A DNA stretch of 64,000 nt, taken from an uncultured bacterium. GTDB taxonomy: Bacteria; Planctomycetota; UBA8108; UBA1146. The notes under the pieces are model-generated. The model made no database searches and was not told the origin of the DNA. It saw only the letters and a program-made list of their open reading frames with translations. The position numbers and the translations under genes are program-made. This document shows, one piece after another, positions 24,602-31,757 of the stretch (its first letter is position 1; each line of letters starts with the position of its first letter). The stretch is from contig CAJXMG010000015.1 in assembly GCA_913056395.1 (NCBI GenBank), positions 1 to 64,000 of the forward strand, given 5' to 3'.

Positions 24602-25650
24602 GGCTGACTCACTTCCAGTTCTTCTTTCAGGGCTGCGAGCTTGGAACTCATCAGATTGATCCGGGGTTTGAGATCAGCACGGGATCCATAAGCCCTGCGA
24701 TAGGTCGTCAATGCAGATTCAGCCGCAGCGAGATCCTTTGCGGTGATCGCCCCATCAAAAACCAGCCGCCAGTAATCGGAAAAGATGTTGATTCTGGCAT
24801 CATTGAGACGGGTCCCCGCCCGATACAGTTCGAGCATCTCCCGGGAAGTATCCAGATACAACTTTCCGCGCCCGACCTTGTCCTCGGAATCCAGCGCCCT
24901 GACTTTGCGGACATACTCCTGTAAAAGGCGGTTCACCGGCTGGTAGGCATTCCAGCGCTCAAAACGGGCCAATAACTTTTTATCGACTCCTTCGGTTTTG
25001 GCCGCCTGCTCCAGTTCCTTTGCCGTGGATTTGCGCAGATCCATAATCGATTCCAGCAGCAACAGGCTCGCCTTGGCTGCGGCCTGATCTGCGGAACCTT
25101 CTTCACTGTTTTTGACCCAGGATCTCGCTTTGACCAATTCTGAGGCCACTTCCACCGCACCACGTACCCTGTTTTCTGCGTTCGGTCGGAAAGCTCCCGC
25201 CGTGTCATTGCGCAAGATCACCTGACCGTCCGCATCCATCACCACCGTAGTCGGAAAGGATCGCGCTCCGATCTCTCTCAACAGATCCTGATCAGGCTTG
25301 TCCTGAAGTCGAGCACTGATATTGACGTAGGGCACAAAATCCTTGCCGGCCATTTCCTTCCACCAATCGGACTGGAGAGGACCCCTCTCCAAAGCGGTGC
25401 AAGGCGGTCATGGGGCATAGGATCGGGTGAAGTAGGCCACGATGGGCAAATTGTCCCTGCGTGCTCTTTCCACCGCAGAGTCGAGGGAGCGTTCCCATTT
25501 GACCGCCTTGAGAAAGGTGGACTCCTGCTTTTTTTTCCAGCGGCGCTCCAATTCCTCCGGCGATTGGGCTCCCAGATCACTGGAGATCAGGAAGCTTGCC
25601 GGGAGCAGGGCCAGCAGTGCGATCAATATCCGCAGACGTGAACCGGTCAT
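24598..25650 (-). CDS. Secreted thioredoxin-like selenoprotein candidate (UGA at codon 81, U-P-P-C)
   Basis: One frame runs from ATG 25650 to the TGA at 24600, interrupted only by TGA at 25410-25408, giving 350 residues with Sec at 81. Residues 1-29 are a signal peptide (LRILIALLALLPASFLI). Residues about 50-150 are a thioredoxin fold: DNLPIVAYFTRSYAP, then U-PPC-TALERGPL, where U falls exactly on the first Cys of CxxC, and the cis-proline segment ARSFPTTVVMDADGQV. Residues 160-350 are alpha-helical, with no known motif. Coding continues in frame for 269 codons after the UGA and a SECIS-like hairpin follows it. It is probably a periplasmic thiol oxidoreductase. The alternative is a nonsense mutation or base error (TGC to TGA). 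Confidence 0.75.
25371..25410 (-). promoter_or_regulatory. Bacterial SECIS-like hairpin after the in-frame UGA
   Basis: Starting 15-17 nt after the UGA, TGGAGAG (25391-25385) pairs with CTCTCCA (25379-25373) around the apical loop GGGTC (25384-25380); a T-G wobble extends the stem. The loop begins 23 nt after the UGA and starts with G. Published bacterial SECIS patterns place the apical loop 16-37 nt from the UGA with a G among its first two bases. It would be the SelB binding site. Folding was done by eye. Confidence 0.65.
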
Positions 25651-25740
25651 GTTTCAGGATCCTCTCTTACGTCAAACTTGTGCTATCGATCTTCCTGATC
25701 GGTAGCAGGCGGGCTCAGGTTATCATAACTTGGTCTGCAG

Positions 25741-26283
25741 ATGGGCCTAGATCGCCTTCGGACGGGGGAATGGGTGACAGAGAAGCCGAGAAAACGGAAA
25801 CCGGGATTTACGGTCAGGGCTGCCGTCGAGCGCGACGATGAAATCCTCTTTTTGCGGGCAAAGGACTCCAGCTCATCCGCAGAGGATGGCTGCTGGTATT
25901 TCCTCCCGGGAGGCCATGTCGAACACGGCGAAACCCTCGAATCCGCACTTTGCAGGGAGATCCGTGAAGAGACCGGTCTCGAGATCGAGGGTTTGCAACC
26001 CGCCTTTCTGCGGGAGTTTATCGCGGGCCGACACCAACGCCTTTCTCCCGAGATGCCGCCCGAACTGCATGTGATCGCCCTGATCTACCGCTGCAGGGTT
26101 TCAGCGGGATCCCGAGAAAACTTTGTTCATGGTGTCGATGGGGTCCAGGCAACCGAAGACCTGGAGTGGATTCCCCGCTCAAGGCTACAACACCTCGATA
26201 TTCGCCCCCCCCATCTCAAAGTGGCCCTCGCCTCTCCCCTTGAGGAGGGAACCGGAGTCGACTTTTGGGCAGAGGAAGACTGA
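25741..26283 (+). CDS. NUDIX hydrolase
   Basis: A 180-residue protein with a complete Nudix box at about 60-82: GGHVEHGETLESALCREIR followed by EETGL, whose glutamates bind magnesium. It hydrolyses a nucleoside diphosphate linked to another group; the substrate is not evident. The core strands (FTVRAAVERDDEILFLRAKD and CWYFLPGGH) fit the fold. The N-terminal 20 residues are basic and outside the domain; GTG 25774 is an alternative start. It is divergent from the selenoprotein gene and upstream of the topoisomerase VI operon on the same strand. Confidence 0.88.
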   Translation: MGLDRLRTGEWVTEKPRKRKPGFTVRAAVERDDEILFLRAKDSSSSAEDGCWYFLPGGHVEHGETLESALCREIREETGLEIEGLQPAFLREFIAGRHQRLSPEMPPELHVIALIYRCRVSAGSRENFVHGVDGVQATEDLEWIPRSRLQHLDIRPPHLKVALASPLEEGTGVDFWAEED

Positions 26284-26389
26284 CCTTTTCTCGACAAAGC
26301 GTTACTGGATGCTGTGGAAAGAGCGGCTAGGATTCGTGCACGCCAGAGTTGAAAACCCGCGAACATCGCGGAGTGGATGAGGAGGCGGG

Positions 26390-28228
26390 TTGTCCCCGAC
26401 CAAAAGCGCAAAGAAAAAGAGCGCGAAGAAGAGCACCAAAAAAACGACAAAAAAGGCAGCCAAAAAAGTCGCCAAAAAAAAGGCCACTAAAAAAGCGGCC
26501 AAAAAACGATCTTCCGGTGGCAAGACCGGATCCCGATCTAAACCGGAACAGGCAGATCTTTTCAGTCAAAGCCCCAAGGGCAAAGCCGCCAAGAGCTCCG
26601 CTCCCCGATCCAAAAAGAAGACCCAAAAATCTCGTGCAACCTCTGGAGATGACTCCGCATCTGCCAACAAGGCTGAACAATTGGCGGCCAAGCAAAAAGA
26701 CATCTCCGTCAGTGAGTTCTTTGCCAAGAATCGCCACCTGCTGGGTTTTGACAGCCCGGCCCGAGCTCTCCTGACCACCGTCAGGGAAGCGGTCGACAAC
26801 TCTCTGGATGCCTGCGAGGAAGCGGAATACCTGCCGACGATTGTCGTTGAAGTTACGGCGGCCTCCGAGGAACAACACACCATTCTCGTAAGGGATAATG
26901 GGCCAGGCATCGTTCCTGCGCAGTTGCCCAAGATTTTTGGTCGACTGCTTTATGGATCCAAGTTCCATGCCCGCAAGCAGACCCGGGGACAACAGGGAAT
27001 CGGGATCAGTGCTGCAGGCATGTACGGAAACCTGACCACTGGCAAACCGATGGTGGTCACCAGCAGAACCTCCAAAAGAAAACCCGCTACCCGGGTCACC
27101 CTTGCCATCGACATGGCCAAAAACCAACCGGTGGTCAAAAAAGAGCAGGAAGTCGACGTCGATTGGGCCCATGGAACCGAAATCCATATCGAGTTGGAAG
27201 GGACCTACAAGAAAGGCAAGCACTCTATCGATGCTTTCCTGGAACAGGTCTCCCTCGCCAACCCCCATGTCGAAATCCAATACAAAAACCCTGTGGACAA
27301 AGAGCCCATCATTTGGGAACGGGTGACGAAGAAACTTCCGGAAGCCCCCATGGAAATCCTGCCTCATCCCCACGGAGTGGAACTGGGCATCCTCATGCAA
27401 ATGATGAAGGACACCTCCTCCAGAACCGTCAGCGGGTTCCTGTGCAGCGAGTTTTGTCGAATGACCCCGAATGTGGTGAAAAAGGTCAGTGAGCAAAGCG
27501 AAGAACTGGGCAAGTACATCGATACCGATCGTCACCCACGCAGGCTGAGCAGCGCAGATGTCAAGATTCTTCACAAGTCCATCGAACAGACCAAGATGAT
27601 GGCGCCGCCAACCAACTGCCTCTCCCCCATCGGAGAAGATTTGATGGCGAAAACCCTCCGGCGCAACTTTGACCCGGAATTGGTCCTGACAGTCACCCGT
27701 CAACCTGCCGTCTATCGCGGCAATCCCTTTCAGGTAGAGGCGGGGATCGCTTATGGCGGAGAACTTCCCGGCGACGAGCTCGCCAGCATTTTCCGCTTCG
27801 CCAATCGGGTTCCCCTGCAATACGAACAGGGTGCATGCGCCATCACCCAATCGATCATTTCGACCCCGTGGAAAAACTACGAGGTCCAACAGGCCCGGGG
27901 GGCACTGCCAACCGGTCCACTGGCGATCCTGGTTCACATCGCGAGTGTGTGGGTTCCATTCACCTCGGAAAGCAAGAAAGCGGTCGCCGGATACGACGAG
28001 ATCCTCAAGGAGATGCGCCTCGCCATCATGGAGGCGGGTCGAAAACTGGCGATCCACCTGCGCAAGAAACGTCGACTCGCGGATGCAGAGCGCAAGAAGG
28101 ATTACATCAAAAAGTACATTCCCCAGATCGGCATCGCCCTGCAGGACATCCTGGAGTTGAGCGATAAACAGAGAACCGGAGCAGAATCCAAACTGGCAGA
28201 TGTTCTCGAAAAAAGCCGGAAGATGTAA
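26390..28228 (+). CDS. top6B: DNA topoisomerase VI subunit B with histone H1-like N-terminal tail
   Basis: A 612-residue GHKL ATPase subunit of the type IIB topoisomerase. The ATPase motifs are [10 protein letters not shown] (N box), LVRDNGPGI (G1), and [16 protein letters not shown] (G2/lid). A central H2TH-like region and the transducer follow, with the conserved QYEQGACAI near 490 and the C-terminal [20 protein letters not shown]. Residues 1-90 are a low-complexity Lys/Ala/Ser tail ([19 protein letters not shown]) like histone H1 or bacterial Hc1, absent from archaeal Top6B (about 530 residues). The start is TTG 26390 with GAGGAGG upstream. Top6A follows after 10 bases. The enzyme would relax or decatenate DNA with ATP. 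Confidence 0.93.
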   Translation: MSPTKSAKKKSAKKSTKKTTKKAAKKVAKKKATKKAAKKRSSGGKTGSRSKPEQADLFSQSPKGKAAKSSAPRSKKKTQKSRATSGDDSASANKAEQLAAKQKDISVSEFFAKNRHLLGFDSPARALLTTVREAVDNSLDACEEAEYLPTIVVEVTAASEEQHTILVRDNGPGIVPAQLPKIFGRLLYGSKFHARKQTRGQQGIGISAAGMYGNLTTGKPMVVTSRTSKRKPATRVTLAIDMAKNQPVVKKEQEVDVDWAHGTEIHIELEGTYKKGKHSIDAFLEQVSLANPHVEIQYKNPVDKEPIIWERVTKKLPEAPMEILPHPHGVELGILMQMMKDTSSRTVSGFLCSEFCRMTPNVVKKVSEQSEELGKYIDTDRHPRRLSSADVKILHKSIEQTKMMAPPTNCLSPIGEDLMAKTLRRNFDPELVLTVTRQPAVYRGNPFQVEAGIAYGGELPGDELASIFRFANRVPLQYEQGACAITQSIISTPWKNYEVQQARGALPTGPLAILVHIASVWVPFTSESKKAVAGYDEILKEMRLAIMEAGRKLAIHLRKKRRLADAERKKDYIKKYIPQIGIALQDILELSDKQRTGAESKLADVLEKSRKM

Positions 28229-28238
28229 GGGAGACTGA

Positions 28239-29390
28239 ATGACAAAGAAAATCACCCGGGCATACATGGACAAAGTCCGCCGGGAAAATGCCAAAAAAGA
28301 CAAGAAGACCATCTCCAGCATCGAAAATGCTGCAGATGACATCTACAAGAAGATCCAGCGCCGGGGCAAACCCTTGATGCGTTTCCCTGTTCGCAGTCTC
28401 AGTAACGTCTCCTACGACAAGCGCAAGGGTTACCTTGAGATCGGCCGCGCCCGCAAGGAGCGCACGCTGACCGTCAACACCGTCAAGGGGTTCGCACAAA
28501 CACTGCGCATGATGGGTCTTTCCCGAGAACTGGTCATCAATAACGATTTTGCTACCAAGCGAGACGTCTATTACCAATCGAAGAATTGGGAAGAAGCCAA
28601 GTTTGACGACCAAACCGAATCGGACACGGTCATGGATGACATCGAGGCGCTCTTCTCGGTGGACGACGTCAGTCGTGAGCAGTTGCGCTTTGTTCCCGAT
28701 GAGCATGGCGGCGCAGTGGCCGGAGACCTGGTAGTCCTCGACCCGGATCTGGAATCCGGCGAGATCGAACGCATTGACTGCACACGCTTCGGCAGTGGTG
28801 CCTATTCCATCCCCACTTCAGTCGAACATTTGAGCTTTGAAACCGGCGCCAAGTTCATCCTCGCAATCGAAACCGGAGGTGTTTTCCAAAGGCTGCAAAG
28901 TCACAAGTTCTGGAAGACCTCCAATTGCATTCTCGTCAACATGGCTGGAGTCCCCACCCGCTCGACCCGCCGTTTCATTCGCCGACTCAGCGAACAGGCC
29001 AAGATTCCGGTTTACGCCTTCGTCGATTGCGACCCTTACGGGATCTCCAATATCTATCGCACCCTGAAGGTCGGATCCGGTAACGCCGCGCACATCAATC
29101 GCTTCTTCTGCGTTCCCAATGCCACCTATCTGGGAGTCACCCCTCAGGACATCATCGACTACGAACTTCCGACCCACCCCTTGAAGGATGTCGATATCAA
29201 GCGTGCCAAGGACGCCCTCAAAAATGACCCCTTCTTCAAGAGCAAGAAGCAGTGGAAATCGGCGATTGAGCAATTGTTGTCGATGGGAGTCCGTGCGGAA
29301 CAACAGGCTTTGGCGATGTGGGGCCTGAACTACGTCATTGAAGAATATTTGCCCCAAAAACTGAAAAATCCGGGTAAATTCCTCCCCTGA
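28239..29390 (+). CDS. top6A: DNA topoisomerase VI subunit A (Spo11-like)
   Basis: A 383-residue DNA-cleaving subunit. The winged-helix catalytic site is FATKRDVYYQSKNW at about 107-120; the second Tyr is the expected nucleophile by comparison with Spo11. The Toprim metal site is FILAIETGG (Glu) and FVDCDPYGI (DxD). Both halves are intact, so this is a potentially active A2B2 enzyme making 5'-overhang double-strand breaks. The N-terminus is Lys-rich. AAGGGAG lies eight bases before ATG 28239. Top6 is typical of archaea and plants and patchy in bacteria, so the operon is a probable old lateral acquisition; composition does not stand out from neighbours by eye. Confidence 0.95.
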   Translation: MTKKITRAYMDKVRRENAKKDKKTISSIENAADDIYKKIQRRGKPLMRFPVRSLSNVSYDKRKGYLEIGRARKERTLTVNTVKGFAQTLRMMGLSRELVINNDFATKRDVYYQSKNWEEAKFDDQTESDTVMDDIEALFSVDDVSREQLRFVPDEHGGAVAGDLVVLDPDLESGEIERIDCTRFGSGAYSIPTSVEHLSFETGAKFILAIETGGVFQRLQSHKFWKTSNCILVNMAGVPTRSTRRFIRRLSEQAKIPVYAFVDCDPYGISNIYRTLKVGSGNAAHINRFFCVPNATYLGVTPQDIIDYELPTHPLKDVDIKRAKDALKNDPFFKSKKQWKSAIEQLLSMGVRAEQQALAMWGLNYVIEEYLPQKLKNPGKFLP

Positions 29391-29440
29391 GAGCACGGTC
29401 GGCGTTTTGCCGCAGTTGCGTGAGGGAAGAGAGTTTGCTG

Positions 29441-30763
29441 ATGCGTCTTCAGGCATTTTTCCTTGGGGCACTTCTGTTGCTTTGCCCAATGGCCATCTCG
29501 GCACAGCCTCAGGAATCCGGCTCTGACCCGGCCCCTTTGGTGGTGACCGAAACAGGATTTGAGTGGCTTCAGGATCGAATCCCCGATGGGATGAGATCAA
29601 CCATCCTGTTTATGGAACAGTGGCAATGGTTGCTTCTGGCAGTGATTGCCGTTGCCGCCTGGCTGATTCAAAAAATCAGTTCGCATATCGGTGGTTCCAT
29701 TCTGAATTCCATCCTCGCAAGAGTCGGTCAGTCTGAAAAGACGACCGCCGTGATTACATCGGTGGGTAAATCTCTGGGATGGTTTGCATCAGCACTGACC
29801 GTAAACCTGTTGGCACCGGCACTCCAATTTTCACAACTGGGTGTTTCAATTATGGACGTGGTCGTGCGTGCGCTCGCAACCATCGGAGGGCTGCTTTTGG
29901 CCTATCGCCTGGTTGATCTTCTCGGTGCTCGCATGGAAGAGGCAGCCAGTCTCTCCGAAAGCAAACTGGACGACCAGCTGGCTCCCATGATTCGCAAAAG
30001 TCTGAAGTTTCTCGTCACCATTGGAGCAGTGATCTACCTGATCCAGAGTACGGGAGAAGACGTGATGCCCCTTGTCACCGGTCTCGGTGTACTCGGTATC
30101 GGTGTCAGTCTTGCTGCCAAGGACACCTTCGCCAATCTGTTTGGATCCATCACGGTTTTCACCGATCGCCCCTTCCAACTCGGCGATTGGGTCAAGGTCG
30201 GTGGAATTCAGGGAGTGGTAGAGGAGATCGGTTTCCGTTGCACCCGGATTCGGACTTTTGAAAGCTCTCTGGTCAGCGTCCCCAACTCGGAACTGGTCAA
30301 CGGCGTGATCGACAATATGGGTCAGCGTAACTATCGCAGATTCAAAACCATGGTTGGTCTCCGCTACGAAACCCCCGCAGACAAGATCGAAGCGTTTTGT
30401 GAAGGGGTCAAAGCGATCGCCGCTGCCCAAGAGAAGATTGAAACAGAGACGGTCAGAGCTGCTCTCGTCGATTTCGGGGCGTCCAGCCTGGATGTCCTCG
30501 TCAACGTTCGCCTGATCGTTGCGGATTACACCGAAGAACTTCAGATCAAACAGCGCTTCCTTCTCGAAGTGATTCGCCTTGCCGAAGAATTGGAAGTTGG
30601 GTTCGCTTTCCCATCAACCAGCCTTTACGTCGAGTCCACTCCAGAGCACCCCTTCCCGGAAGAAAAAGTTCCATCCGGAGATCAGCTCCGACAACAGGTG
30701 GAAAAGTTTGGTCCTGGAGGAGAACTTTCGAGAACTTCCGGAAGTGGAAATTTCCCTACCTGA
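29441..30763 (+). CDS. MscS-family mechanosensitive channel
   Basis: A 440-residue protein: signal peptide (LQAFFLGALLLLCPMAISAQ), four to five membrane helices (about 55-205), and an MscS core with GLGVLGIGVSLAAKDTFANLFG (TM3b, split) leading into FTDRPFQLGDWVKVGGIQG, the beta-domain signature. The C-terminal domain includes VPNSELVNGVIDNM. Such channels open under membrane tension and release solutes on hypo-osmotic shock. ATG 29441 gives a clean signal peptide. It ends 13 bases from the convergent hydrolase gene. Confidence 0.9.
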   Translation: MRLQAFFLGALLLLCPMAISAQPQESGSDPAPLVVTETGFEWLQDRIPDGMRSTILFMEQWQWLLLAVIAVAAWLIQKISSHIGGSILNSILARVGQSEKTTAVITSVGKSLGWFASALTVNLLAPALQFSQLGVSIMDVVVRALATIGGLLLAYRLVDLLGARMEEAASLSESKLDDQLAPMIRKSLKFLVTIGAVIYLIQSTGEDVMPLVTGLGVLGIGVSLAAKDTFANLFGSITVFTDRPFQLGDWVKVGGIQGVVEEIGFRCTRIRTFESSLVSVPNSELVNGVIDNMGQRNYRRFKTMVGLRYETPADKIEAFCEGVKAIAAAQEKIETETVRAALVDFGASSLDVLVNVRLIVADYTEELQIKQRFLLEVIRLAEELEVGFAFPSTSLYVESTPEHPFPEEKVPSGDQLRQQVEKFGPGGELSRTSGSGNFPT

Positions 30764-30776
30764 GGAAAATGAAGGT

Positions 30777-31607
30777 CTAGATCAGCCTTTTCAAAAGGGA
30801 CTGCAAAAGCAGTTTTGGCTGATCCACGTGCAACCAGTGACCGGCGTTTGGCAAGACTTCCAGTGTATGCCGGAGCCGATCACTGTCGCATACAGATCTC
30901 ATCCGGGATCGGGTCGACTCTCCCACCACTTTCGATCGCTCCCCCACGATGAAGTCGATTCTCTCAACACCTTCATGGGAGAGACATGGCCATGCGTCAA
31001 ACTCGTGATGGCTCATCAGGAGATTTTCAATACGGTCCAGATCGAGTGGCAGGTGCAGGGTTTCGCCTTCCCTGCGAAGGTTTTTACCGACCCAACCGGC
31101 TATCTCCGGTCGAAAACCGAATCTTCCCATGTACTCGACGAACTCTCCCCGGCTTGCAAACTTCGAGGGTGCTTCCCGAAGTGCATCCATCAACGTGAGA
31201 ACCTGAAACTCCGATCTGGATTTCCCGGACATCAACAAGGGCCCTGGATCCGCATCCAGAACAAATGCCTGTCGAATTGACGACTGGCGAAGGGCGAGCA
31301 GGATGCCAATCTTGGACCCAAATGAATGCCCCACCACCGCATGGATCTCACCTTCAAATGCTTCCATCATCGCTTCAAGATCGGTGATACAGGCCTCCAG
31401 GTGATCTGGCGGACTTCCTGATTCGGACCGCCCATGCAGCCTGTGATCAGGAACCAGCACCCCCAGATCAGGCCTGGCTTCGGCCAAATCCCGGGCAAAT
31501 CCCGCCCAGTTGCCCCCGGCACCCAGAATTCCATGCAACAAAAGGACCCACCTGCGCGGGCTCGCTCCTTGGGCCACTCTCGTCATGAAGTGCAATTTCG
31601 CTGTCAT
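30777..31607 (-). CDS. Alpha/beta-hydrolase
   Basis: A 276-residue protein close to the YbfF/esterase group: LLLHGILGAGGNW (oxyanion region), VPDHRLHGRSES, nucleophile elbow VVGHSFGSKIG, and the C-terminal histidine LPNAGHWLHVDQP. There is no signal peptide, so it is cytoplasmic. The substrate is unknown; relatives hydrolyse short-chain or acyl-CoA esters. ATG 31607 has AGGAG seven bases upstream; the longer frame to 31694 translates a short DNA repeat and is rejected. Confidence 0.85.
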   Translation of the reverse strand: MTAKLHFMTRVAQGASPRRWVLLLHGILGAGGNWAGFARDLAEARPDLGVLVPDHRLHGRSESGSPPDHLEACITDLEAMMEAFEGEIHAVVGHSFGSKIGILLALRQSSIRQAFVLDADPGPLLMSGKSRSEFQVLTLMDALREAPSKFASRGEFVEYMGRFGFRPEIAGWVGKNLRREGETLHLPLDLDRIENLLMSHHEFDAWPCLSHEGVERIDFIVGERSKVVGESTRSRMRSVCDSDRLRHTLEVLPNAGHWLHVDQPKLLLQSLLKRLI

Positions 31608-31651
31608 GGGAAACTCCTGAAATGATCCTCGGCTCTCGCCCAGCCGGTCGG

Positions 31652-31676
31652 GGTATTCCGGTATTCTAGTATTCTG
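31652..31676. repeat. Three short direct copies of GTATTC
   Basis: GGTATTCC-GGTATTCT-AGTATTCT, spaced 9 bases apart, lies upstream of the hydrolase gene. It may be an operator or chance. Confidence 0.3.
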
Positions 31677-31757
31677 GATCCGATTCACTGTCACCCAAAT
31701 CCAAATTTAGAACTTGCCGGAATTCTCATTCGGTACCGCAGGAGTTATACTTTCTGC

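Noticed and set aside
25408-25650. Treating the 80-residue and 264-residue halves as two genes or a pseudogene
   Set aside because: Both are in one frame with a thioredoxin motif centred on the UGA and a SECIS-like hairpin. A pseudogene cannot be fully excluded, but no other damage is visible.
26327-28342. 671-codon open frame on the minus strand opposite top6B
   Set aside because: Entirely antisense to a gene with full family motifs; its Phe/Gly/Leu-rich text is the mirror of Lys-rich codons and shows no domain.
30579-31280. 233-codon plus-strand frame
   Set aside because: Overlaps the MscS end and is antisense to the alpha/beta-hydrolase with intact catalytic motifs.
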